Positions 21,998 to 31,536 of a stretch of 64,000 nt of DNA are shown piece by piece (position 1 is the stretch's first letter; each line of letters starts with the position of its first letter). Under the pieces are notes generated by a model, which was not told the DNA's origin, made no database searches, and saw nothing but the letters and a program-made list of their open reading frames with translations. Source of the DNA: Dactylonectria macrodidyma (Eukaryota; Ascomycota; Sordariomycetes; Hypocreales; Nectriaceae); NCBI GenBank assembly GCA_020744425.1, contig JAGMUV010000031.1, forward strand, positions 434,001 through 498,000, read 5' to 3'. The position numbers and the translations under genes are program-made.

Positions 21998-24098
21998 ATG
22001 TCTTCTATCATGGATTTCTCCGAGACTGCCAGTGCTATTGGCAGCGCCAGCCAGTGCAGCCACCTGGACGATTCTGAACTTACAGTGGCCACCCGTGCGC
22101 TGACACCATCGTCTTCGTCAACTCCTAGCATGTCCCGCCCAAGGACATCTCCTGTTTGGGAGTACTGCCGAATAGAAGCAGGCAAGAGTACTCCGGTAGC
22201 CTGGGTCGATTCCAACGGAACGAAATGGTGGCATTGCCAGCCCTGCTTCGACAAGAAAAGAGACAAGAAATACAACTACTCAGGTGGATCATCCACCATC
22301 GTGAATCATTTGCGCAAGGAGCACAAGATTCTGGTCTCTGGAAGACAAGAAATCCGGCGGGAAGTCACGCAAAACCGTCTTGGATACATCACTGCATTCC
22401 TGACGAATGAAACTCTACACTCCGCCAAGAAACGCAAGGCGACGGCAGAGGCAGATGCACTTGACCAAGCCACCCTGCGCGAGCTGTACTGCCGCTATAC
22501 CGTCGCCTGCAGTCTTCCCTTTGCTCATGTTGAACAGCCTGCCTTTCGCGACTTTATCCGGTACATTTGTCCGGCTGCGGATGACTTCCTCCCGAGGTCT
22601 GGCGATACGGTTAAAAACGACTTACAATGGGGCTACGACAACAAAAAGGAGTTTGTGAAGCGAGCTCTGCAAAATGCACTTTCCTCGATCCACATTGTTC
22701 CCGACAACTGGACATCGCCAAATTGTTTGGGCGTAATAGGATTCACAGTTCAATTCGTTACTGAAGATCATGGCCTGCAGTCCCTCGTGGTGAGGATAAA
22801 GGAGCTGGAAGGATAACACAGCGGCGAGAACATGGCAGAAGCCATTATGGAGTTCATACGAGAATATGGAATCGCATCGAAAGTTGGATACTTCATGATG
22901 GATAATGCCACCAACATGAACACCATGATCGACAAAGTCTCCGACGACTTGGAACACGAGTTCGATGTTTTCTACGACCCTCTTCCACATCGACTTCGTT
23001 GTTTCGGCCACATCATTAATCTGGCCGTGATGGAGTTCCTCATAGGAAAGCGACCACCCACAATAGATTCCTACCGTGGGCCGTCCGACGAGGAGGTTGA
23101 GCAATGGAGAACGCGAGGGGCGATAGGAAAACTTCATAATATCGTGGTCTACACCATGTGGACCCCCCCAGCGACTTCAAACGTTTACTGCTCTCAGCGA
23201 CGGTCTGAGGTTACGGCGCGACAACGACACTCGTTGGAATTCGTGGTACAAAATGGTTGAGTGGGCACTCAGGCCTAAAGTCCGGCAAGCCATCACCATA
23301 TTTTGTGCGCAAGAGCCGGCCCTGCAAGGGGATGTGCTGACTTCCTCTGACTGGGCAACTTTGGCCGAGACACACAAATTTCTTGAGCCATTTCACGATG
23401 CCACAATGGCCAACGAAGGCATGGGAGACTCCATATCTGACGTTCTGCCTACCATGGATTATCTCCTGCATCACATCGAGGCCTCCAAGGAGGCCACCAC
23501 CCAACCCTACTTGGCTACAATGATGGAGGCGGCCTGGGCCAAACTGGCCAACTACTATGAACTGACGGAAGATTCACCGGTCTATTCAGCAGCAACAGTA
23601 TTACATCCTTCTCTCAAGTGGGTTTACATGGAAAAGACATGGGAGGACAGGAATGAGTGGATTGAGAAAGCTAAAGCTCGTGTGGGGGAACTTTGGAGGG
23701 GAACATACAAATCAACCACCTCCTTCTGCGCTGTTTTTCGACCAAGCTCGGCACAAGGGCCATCTACAGGACGACCAAATGGGTACAAAATGTGGATGAA
23801 AGAGCAGAAGGCTACGATTTTCAACATGGATGATGACGAGTACGAAGTGTACTGCCGCGAGCCTGTGCTGATGGTACCGGATCCGTTGAAATGGTGGCTA
23901 GAATCGGCCCAGCGAAGGCGATTCCCTAACTTATCCTTGATGGCCATCGACATTCTGTCGATTGCGCCTATGTCTACTGAGACAGAGCGACTCTTCTCCC
24001 AAGCCAAACTTACGGTAACTGACCAGCGAGGATCTATGAATATTGAAACTTTGAATCTCTTGGAATGTTTGCGATCCTGGGACAGGAGCGCTCTAATA
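21998..24098 (+). pseudogene. hAT transposase, broken (in-frame stop, frameshift, insertion)
   Basis: It starts at the ATG at 21998 (MSSIMDFSETASAIGSASQC). A BED-type zinc finger is visible (WEYCRIEAGKS, WWHCQPCFDKKRD, IVNHLRKEH). The catalytic region includes ALSSIHIVPDNWTSPNCLGV and, after an in-frame TAA at 22814-22816, HSGENMAEAIMEFIREYG and YFMMDNATNMNT. Between about 23170 and 23215 the frame is disturbed, then RDNDTRWNSWYKMVEWALRP resumes in another frame. The dimerisation domain (LKWWLESAQRRRFPNLSLMA, TETERLFSQAKLTVTDQRG) is present, and the gene is then cut by a 2.3-kb element at 24099. After that element about 140 bp may continue the C-terminus up to the Gypsy LTR at 26545. Clearly dead. 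Confidence 0.85.
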
Positions 24099-26401
24099 AG
24101 GGATTTCCCGGTGATCCGCCGGATCCCGTGATTCGCCGGATTTTTGCCAACTTACACATGCGATTTCAATCGAGCATAACTCAACAACCACTTGCTAAGA
24201 TGAACTGAAATGAATATATTGAAAATATTATCTCCCCGAGATATGTATTAAATTACTTTCTAGTTGTTAATCCATCGTGGTTGCTTCCTAGTCCGCCGCG
24301 ATAGCCCCGAGCTCCGAAATGCCACGACCACCTCCTGATCACTTTCAATAGCTAGATATGGTCTTTTATAATCAGATCTATGGCTTCGAGATATCTCCAA
24401 CTTTACGTTCGGCTTTCCTTTTGCTTTATTTGGTGACTGTCATGCCACAGACGGCTTGACGGTTGATGAAAGAGCGACAATTATTTCATCTCGAATGCCC
24501 CGACTCTTCTTAGGAGCATCCACAGCGTTCTGCTATGCTTCATGCTTTTATAATGTCTTTTATTGATTCTGTAGTTCAGTCTCATCCAGAAACTGTCGAT
24601 TGGATCCTCTCTTCTACTTCATTGCTTCCTTTCTTGCCATTTTCCCTTTCTTTTTCTCCTCTCATTGCCCCCCCACTCCAAAGCTTATGTTTTTCGTTCC
24701 CCTACGCTTTTTCGTCACTGAGCCTTTCTATTTATATTGCGATTAGCTTTTTATTTACTCAAGTTCGCGTTCTGGCTTTCTCAAACGCCATTGTGCCCGT
24801 GTTTGCAAGCTGATACTGACGTCTGTACCCGATGGAGATCAGCCAATTGTGCGGTCAGCCAGCCGCCATAATATTGGAACAGCAGGTTGTTCTAGTGCGG
24901 AATTATCTTAAGAATCACTATGTATCTGGATTAGCCTTTTGCCTCTTGGAACCCCGTGGTGGAACGGTTTCGGGGTCGAACGATCAGAGACTAGTCCGTC
25001 TCCACCAACTTGCAGTGTTCTACAGGAGTACAGGGAAGAGATGGCACCAATGTTACGACCTGGGCGAGCCGGGCGTGCATGAGACCCTATTTAATAGCTG
25101 TTATCCACACCTATGATTGCTACCATTGTGATTATAGACTTATCTTTTGGCCTGACGGGCTAGGAGACGTAATGCGAAGTGTGGATCGTTACAACCAAAT
25201 ACATCCCAAAACAATGTCTATATATTGCATTTGTGCACTTATACAATTTTCTGTGTGTTCTATGTCACCTGAAGAAGCTGGTTCGCGTATGCTGTTGATA
25301 CATGATAGGAATCGGAATAGCAAAACACCCAGTGGCTGTAACTGAGGAGCAAAGTGAGAAGGAAATACCGCAACAATGATCTAATATTTCTGACATCAGT
25401 GCAGAGAGAGAGTATATTTTTATGGCCAGAGTGCCCATCAGCAGCAAAGATGCGGTAATCATGACCAGTTGGGCTTTTGCCTCGATGAAAGATCAAAAAC
25501 ATCAACCAGCCGCATCTTCACCCATCTATGCCCAATCCAGCCCAATTATAGGGTCCAAAAGAACCAATATTAATGTTCTGTGCTTATTCCAATCATCCAA
25601 GCGTCTCAGATATGCACTGTATTGCATTGATTGCTGAGCAACAGTGGCTGCGATGTCATGTCTTGGCAGGTACAAGACGGGAATGTGACCCAACACCGAT
25701 CGCTCTCTTTAGGGGCGAAGGGAAATTTATCCTCATTGTATGTCATTCTCATCAAAAGCACACTTGGTTCAATTGATTACACCTAAGAGAAATCCCTCTT
25801 GTCCATGTTATATGTGTTGCGAGACGAAAGGTCAATTAGATCAATTTGGCCAGGCATTTTCCACAGTCAACAAAGAATTCGAGATGCCGTGGATCTCTCT
25901 ACAAGCTCGAGTATTTTCTAGACTCATATTCATTATTGCATATTGTCCAACCTATTTTAAAGCGTTTCCTCCTAGTACAATTGAGCTCGTTGTTATGATA
26001 TGAGATGAAGTTGCATTGCCAATTGTTTCCAGCATCACTTATACTATCTTGTGAGCGAAGATTTCGTTCACATTTAGTATAGGATATTTCTCCTATGGCG
26101 ATAGGACCGGAACATTAGCAAAAATATTCTTTCTTGCCATTTTGACAGTCGAGGTTTACATGAGGATGTTGCGTGGCGTATTGGTCATTGTTTGCGTTCA
26201 TGGCGGCGGTGAAACGTGCCATAAACTCAAACAAATTAGATTATGGTACGAGAAGGGTCTCCTAACTTCAAGGATTTGATATAACCAAGAGTTTTTCCAA
26301 TTGAGATTATGGTTGTTGAGTTATTCTAGATCAAAGTCACATGTTTAAGTAGGTGAAAATCCGGCGAATCACCGGATCCGGCGGATCACCGGGAAATCCC
26401 T
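24099..26401. mobile_element. TA-flanked 2.3-kb element without a recognisable transposase
   Basis: The terminal inverted repeats of about 50 bp begin AGGGATTTCCCGGTGATCC on both ends. TA lies outside each (24097-24098 and 26402-26403). Each repeat holds two copies of GTGATYCGCCGGAT spaced 17 bp, the same layout as the pogo-like elements at 11166 and 13751. The interior is AT-rich and has only short frames (longest about 110 codons) with no motifs. It may be a non-autonomous pogo derivative or a copy whose gene has decayed. It interrupts the hAT gene. Confidence 0.8.
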
Positions 26402-26544
26402 TAGTCCCTTCAGAAGTAAGCATTCCGCTTCGGGAGGTGTTCGATTGTCTAATTATCGACTCTAGTGTTGCTATATCGACCCGGCAGCAACGGGTACAAT
26501 CTCCGATGCTCAGGATTCTGAGGGTGATAAGGAAGGCGGCCGCG

Positions 26545-26717
26545 TGTGACGGTCAAGGTTCCCAACGTAGTAAACCGTAACCCGACTGGTTTATGTTGGC
26601 AGCTGAAACGGGGCGTAACGTACTGAGCGTGGGGTGGCGAATCACGTCTGATAATGTCAAAAAGTATTCTTGAGTAATCAAATTGTATTGAAAGCTGGAG
26701 AGCTATCTGGACATAGG
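26545..26717 (-). mobile_element. Fragment of an older Gypsy LTR (R-U5 part)
   Basis: 173 bp matching the first 173 plus-strand bases of the full LTR beside it, with one visible difference (AAAAAG for AAGAAG). It ends ATAGG at 26713-26717, the target duplication of the full element. It is the left part of an LTR into which the full element inserted. Left of it is hAT-associated sequence. Confidence 0.88.
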
Positions 26718-27179
26718 TGTGACGGTCAAGGTTCCCAACGTAGTAAACCGTAACCCGACTGGTTTATGTTGGCAGCTGAAACGGGGCGTAACGTACTGAG
26801 CGTGGGGTGGCGAATCACGTCTGATAATGTCAAGAAGTATTCTTGAGTAATCAAATTGTATTGAAAGCTGGAGAGCTATCTGGACATAGGGAAGTGGGAA
26901 TGAGTGAAGCTATATATACTATTCTGGTCTGCTTGGTCAATCGTGGCCGAACGTGCTCTTGTTCGACCTGTTCGACCATTTAAGGTTAAGGTTTCGATGG
27001 GAGCGATGGAGCGCGAGGAGCGTTGCTCCCTCGTTCCCATCGCTCCTGTCGCTCCATCGCTCCTTCCCTGATTCGCCCGTGAGGCTGACTCATCAGCCTC
27101 GCCGCTTGGTTCTCAAGGTCAAGGGTTTTGCCACCCTTCGCCACTTGGTCCCTTGGACGCCTTAGCTTGGGTCGTGACA
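26718..27179 (-). repeat. 3' LTR of the Gypsy element
   Basis: 462 bp, plus-strand ends TGTGACGGTC...GTCGTGACA. A TATATATA box at about 26911-26918 lies some 25 nt upstream (element sense) of the CCTAT pentamer, near which transcription probably starts. The box is palindromic and could in principle also serve the antisense gene starting at 27281. Confidence 0.93.
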
Positions 27180-27280
27180 CGATGTCTCCCTCCCAATGGT
27201 CTTGTCCTCAAGGCCGTAGCTCCCCACTTGTGTTGGTTCGTCAAATTTCCTTTCCTTCGTCCTGTCATCATGCTGACAGT

Positions 27281-27962
27281 ATGTCGGGCAGAGTCGTGAA
27301 ACGTTCGACAGCGCGAAAAAATCGAGAAGTCGAAACTCTCGCAGAGTTCGTTGAAATTTTCGGTGTCGAAATGACGCCGTGTGCTTTTTGCGCCCGCACC
27401 GGGCGTCCCTGCATTGTTGGGCCGGGTTCCTCTCGTTGTTCTGAATGCGTGAAGGCTCATCAATCGTGTGAGCGCTCAGGTTCCGAGGCCGCGACTCATG
27501 GGTGTCCTTCCTTGGTTGCTTTTCTGGTGTTTGTGCTGACTCACCCTCCTAGTCCTTAGAATCGTTCGTGAGAAGAAAAAGTTGCGTCAACAGCGTTTGG
27601 ACACTCGAAACGAGTTGGCCGCCCTCCGTAGCTCCCTGGAGTTGTCACAAAAGATGGTCCAGGACACCCAGGCTCAAATTATGGCGGCTTTTGCGAAGCT
27701 GGAGCGGATTGAAAAAATGGAGGATCATCTGGAGGAGAAAGGTATTCCTGCGGCGGAGGCCATGGATGCGAGAGAGGTGGAAGATTTAGATGAATTGGAT
27801 CGTCTTGAAACGGAGGAGCGTCAAGGTGCTGAGGCGGGTTTCCTGGATGCTGCTCAGCTTCCACCGGATGTGTTGGATACTATCGATTGGAATTCTTTGA
27901 GCTTTTCCGCTGGTTTCGACGCGGTGGTTGGTGAAAGTTCTTCAGCAAACGTTGGGCATTGA
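27281..27962 (+). CDS. Antisense Zn2Cys6-like coiled-coil protein within the Gypsy element
   Basis: Two exons, 27281-27501 and 27560-27962, give 207 aa. The 58-nt intron has a GT donor, a GCTGACTCA branch site and a CTTAG acceptor; splicing joins the frames exactly. The protein starts MSGRVVKRSTARKNRE. Residues about 35-65 hold six Cys spaced CX2CX6CX8CX2CX6C, which fits the Gal4-type Zn(II)2Cys6 spacing, although the region is poorer in Lys/Arg than classic regulators. A long coiled coil follows (LRQQRLDTRNELAALRSSLE onward) and then an acidic tail. The gene runs opposite to gag-pol, between pol and the 3' LTR, and its last 83 nt overlap the end of pol tail to tail. I have a memory of similar small proteins beside other fungal Gypsy elements, but no assigned function. 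It might bind element or host DNA, or protein partners; this is inference. Confidence 0.75.
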
Positions 27963-30900
27963 TGAGGTGTTTGGCTGGTTCCCAGGTATTTTCGGCGTCG
28001 GTGTACCCTTTCCACTTGACCAGGTATTCCAATCGATTTCCCTTTTCCTCGTTTCTTCTTGCTTTGAGGATTTTCTCTGGCTCGTATTCTCGTTCGTCTT
28101 CAACTTCCATATCGTCGTCGTAGCCTGTGTCGACTTTGATTGTTCCTTCCGCTGATTCGAGTAATGAAATGTTAAAGACTGGATGGAGCTTGACCTTCGG
28201 TGGTAAGTCCAATTTGTAGGTGCTGTCTGAGAGCTTCTTGAGAATTTTGAATGGTCCGAGGTATTTGAAGTCGAGTTTTTTACTTGGGCGCTTTGTCTCG
28301 ATGTTTTTTGTGGATAGGTAGACCATGTCTCCCTCCGAAAAAGTCGGTCCTTCCGATCTTTTCTGGTCGTAGTAGCGCTTCATTCGTTCTCGTACGAACT
28401 CGAGTTCCGTCCTCAGTTCCGCGTGTAGTTCTCTCAGCTTGTCCGCTTCGAGGATTGCTTTGACGTTTTGGATTCCATCGTATGAGTCTCTATACGGGTC
28501 TGGTGTGTAACCAAATAACGCGTAAGCTGGTGTGGTCTTGATACTTTCTTGGAGTGAGGTGTTGTAAGCGAACTGAGCCATAGGCAGCAGTTTTGCCCAA
28601 TTGTTCTGCTCGTAGTTGATGTAACATCGTAGGTATGTTTCCACAATCTGGTTGACTCGTTCCGTCTGTCCATCTACCTGGGGTCGGTAGGCCGTTGACA
28701 TTCGTGGGTGCAGTCCTAGTTGAGCCATGAGGCCTTTCCAGAACTTAGAATCCAATGTTGATCCTCTGTCAGAGATGATCTCGTCAGGCATTCCGTGTAC
28801 GCTAACAATATTTCGCATGAATATGTAGGCAAGCTGTTCGGAATCCGTCTGTTCGTTGAATGGTAGAAAATAGGAAAACTTCGTTAATCGGTCAACGATT
28901 ACGAGTATGCTGTCGTAGTGTACTCCTGTAGCGGGGTCTTCTGAAATCGGTAGTTTGGTAATGAAATCCATAGTGATCGATTGCCAAGGTCGCTCTGCGA
29001 CTTCCAATGGCTTGAGCTTGCCGTAGGGCTTGTGCCGTCGTGCTTTGGTGCGTGCACACAAGTCACATCGTTGTAGTACCGTCTGCACCACGTTTTTCAT
29101 TTTCGGGAATTCATAGGTTCGTTTGAGTCGTTCCATCATCTTGGCTATTCTGGGATGTCCGTGCAGTCTGTGTTCATGGATGTGTTTGACCAGAGCTTCT
29201 TGAAGGTGTGTTGGTACTTGCATTTTCCCCGTTTTTTCTTCTTCTGCAATGTCCTGGTTGTGTTCGTAAATCCCATGGAACAGTTGTTCTTCCGTGATTT
29301 TGTCGATAAAAGCGATTCTTCGAGTTTCCATGAGTTTTGCCTGCTGGATGTAGGCTACTTGTCGTTGTTCATAGTGACCTTCTGGCGTCTGGTGCAGGAT
29401 TTGATCTTGCACAATGGTTTGTTCTGTCTTGAAGTCACTTCGTCGGCTGATAGCGTCAGCTCGTCCGTTCTCTGATCCTTTCCTGTGGATGATGGCATAG
29501 TCGAATTCAGAGAGGTATTCAGCGTATCTGAGTTGCCTTCCGCTGAGTTTTTGTGTCGTTGCAAAATGGGATATGTTCTTGTGGTCTGTGTAGACCTTGA
29601 CCTTGTGCTGACTTCCTAGGAGATAGTGTCGAAATTCCTTAAAAGCATTGACAATTGCAAGAAATTCTTTGTCGTAGATAGGATAGTTGAGCTCGGCTCC
29701 GTGTAGTTTTCGTGAATAGAAGGCTATTGGATGTAGCTTGCCATTCCCATCTCGTTGTCCAGCTTGGGCCCCTAATGCGTAGTCTGACGCATCAGTCTCT
29801 AATTCGACTTCTTTGGCGGGGTCGAATGTGGCTAGAACGGGTTCTTTCAGGATTGCCTCCTTGAGTGCTTGGAACGCTTCTTCTGCCTTTTGGGTCCAGA
29901 TGAATCTTGTCTCCTTCTTTGTAAGTTCAGTCAACGGTATTGCGATTTTCCCAAAATTGCGTATAAACCTTCGGTAGTAGTTTGCGAATCCTATGAAGGA
30001 TTGTACTTCCTTAAGGTTCTTCGGTCGTGGCCAATCTCTGACGGCCGCTATCTTCTTGGGGTCCATCCGAATTTCGTTCGGGCTGATGATGTGTCCCAAG
30101 AATTCTACTTCGTGTGTGTGGAATATGCTTTTCTCGGGTTCGACGAGTAGGTTTGCGTCTTGGAGTGCCTTGAGCACTTTATGGACGTGTTCCGTGTGTT
30201 CTTCTTCCGTTTCTGAAAAGATTAGGATGTCGTCCAGATAGCATACCACAAAGTCGTCGAGATGTTCTCTCAGCACGTGGTTGATCATTCGCTGAAATGC
30301 CGCTGGTGCGTTTGTCAAGCCAAACGGCATGACTGCGTATTCAAACAGTCCGAATTTCGTTCGAAATGCTGTTTTCCATTCATCTCCTTCCTTGATACGG
30401 ATAAGGTTGTAAGCTCCCTTAAGATCTAGAGCTGTAAACCATTTCTTGTTATGTAGTCTGTCTCGTAGTTCCGTGACTAGGGGCAACGGCGTTCGATCCT
30501 TGAGGGTAATGTCGTTGAGTTGCCGATAGTCGATAACGAGTCTGAGTTTTCCATTCTTCTTTGGCACAAACATGACTGGGTATCCTGCCGAGGACTTGGA
30601 GATTCGGATGTATCCTTTCCTCAGCATGTCTTGGAGGTATTCCTTCAGCGTTCGTAGCTCCACTTCGTTGAGGTTGTAGATGGGATAGAACTTTGGTTTT
30701 GTTCCAACTTTTAGTTCTATTTCGAGGTCCCATTCGCTGTGTTCTGGTAGTCCGGTTTCCAGTTCTTCTTCAAACAGCTTCTGATAGATGCGGTACTGCA
30801 AGGGTACGTTCTTGAGCCTTTCTTGTTTGTTGGTTGGTGTATGTCCTCCTTCGAAAGCTTTCTTCTGAAGCTCGAGGACTTCATCCATTTGCTTGAGTTT

Positions 30901-31536
30901 GCGTTTGACGAAAGCAATGGTTCTTCTAGTGCGGTTTGCTTCTTTTCTCGCACTGATATGTCGTGTCCCTTTGGGTGGTGAGGAGGTTCCTTCCTCATGC
31001 CATCCTTCTCCGTCGTCATCGGTAGAAGGTTGAGATCTCAATTCATCGTCTGACTCGTCGTCATCGTTGGAGAGTGCGTCGTTCCATTGCCGCACCTGGC
31101 CAGTTCTCCAATCGATCCATGGGTTGTACTTGTACAGCCATTTGTAACCTAGGACCAAATCGTGGCTCATGGCAATCACATCGAACGTGATTCCTTGATT
31201 TCTTTCGTCGATTTGGACTTTGAGGTGATCAATCTCTTGGTCTACTCGTCCCCCATTCGAGGTGAACGGTTGTCCCTCCAGGTTCTCGGCTCTGTACGGT
31301 CTCTTCTTGTACTTCCATCTGAGTCCAAGTTCGTTGACCACTTCGGGGTCCATGTAGTTTTCTTCTGCACCGCTGTCTACCAAAGCGTTATACTCCTTTC
31401 CGCGTATTCGTACTGAGAGGTTGAACGACTTCTGTCGCTGTCCGGGTTTTCCTGCACTTCTGAGTGCCCTTGTAGGGAGTTCTTCCCTGATTTCGCCCGC
31501 CTGCGGCCCTCCTACAGGTGGCGTTCGTCGTTTGGG
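27880..31536 (-). CDS. pol: Gypsy pol polyprotein with C-terminal chromodomain
   Basis: About 1,200 aa, entered from gag by a predicted -1 shift at 31530-31536; it has no required ATG of its own. In order: aspartic protease (LVDSGAEENYM), reverse transcriptase (FTALDLKGAYNLIRI, CYLDDILIFS), RNase H (ELETDASDYALGA, YTDHKNISHF), integrase zinc domain (HRLHGHPRIAKM ... CDLCARTKA), integrase core (ITMDFITKLP, ISDRGSTLDSKFW, DGQTERVNQIVETYLR), and a chromodomain (NRLEYLVKWKGYTDAENTWE) near the C-terminus. All catalytic residues I checked are present and the frame is unbroken. The integrase chromodomain in this class tends to guide insertion to silent chromatin. The last 83 nt overlap the antisense gene. 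Confidence 0.95.
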   Translation of the reverse strand, partial: PKRRTPPVGGPQAGEIREELPTRALRSAGKPGQRQKSFNLSVRIRGKEYNALVDSGAEENYMDPEVVNELGLRWKYKKRPYRAENLEGQPFTSNGGRVDQEIDHLKVQIDERNQGITFDVIAMSHDLVLGYKWLYKYNPWIDWRTGQVRQWNDALSNDDDESDDELRSQPSTDDDGEGWHEEGTSSPPKGTRHISARKEANRTRRTIAFVKRKLKQMDEVLELQKKAFEGGHTPTNKQERLKNVPLQYRIYQKLFEEELETGLPEHSEWDLEIELKVGTKPKFYPIYNLNEVELRTLKEYLQDMLRKGYIRISKSSAGYPVMFVPKKNGKLRLVIDYRQLNDITLKDRTPLPLVTELRDRLHNKKWFTALDLKGAYNLIRIKEGDEWKTAFRTKFGLFEYAVMPFGLTNAPAAFQRMINHVLREHLDDFVVCYLDDILIFSETEEEHTEHVHKVLKALQDANLLVEPEKSIFHTHEVEFLGHIISPNEIRMDPKKIAAVRDWPRPKNLKEVQSFIGFANYYRRFIRNFGKIAIPLTELTKKETRFIWTQKAEEAFQALKEAILKEPVLATFDPAKEVELETDASDYALGAQAGQRDGNGKLHPIAFYSRKLHGAELNYPIYDKEFLAIVNAFKEFRHYLLGSQHKVKVYTDHKNISHFATTQKLSGRQLRYAEYLSEFDYAIIHRKGSENGRADAISRRSDFKTEQTIVQDQILHQTPEGHYEQRQVAYIQQAKLMETRRIAFIDKITEEQLFHGIYEHNQDIAEEEKTGKMQVPTHLQEALVKHIHEHRLHGHPRIAKMMERLKRTYEFPKMKNVVQTVLQRCDLCARTKARRHKPYGKLKPLEVAERPWQSITMDFITKLPISEDPATGVHYDSILVIVDRLTKFSYFLPFNEQTDSEQLAYIFMRNIVSVHGMPDEIISDRGSTLDSKFWKGLMAQLGLHPRMSTAYRPQVDGQTERVNQIVETYLRCYINYEQNNWAKLLPMAQFAYNTSLQESIKTTPAYALFGYTPDPYRDSYDGIQNVKAILEADKLRELHAELRTELEFVRERMKRYYDQKRSEGPTFSEGDMVYLSTKNIETKRPSKKLDFKYLGPFKILKKLSDSTYKLDLPPKVKLHPVFNISLLESAEGTIKVDTGYDDDMEVEDEREYEPEKILKARRNEEKGNRLEYLVKWKGYTDAENTWEPAKHLINAQRLLKNFHQPPRRNQRKSSKNSNR

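Noticed and set aside
24930..25010. tRNA-like GGTTTCGGGGTCGAACGATC
   Set aside because: Only a T-arm-like stretch; no cloverleaf could be drawn around it.
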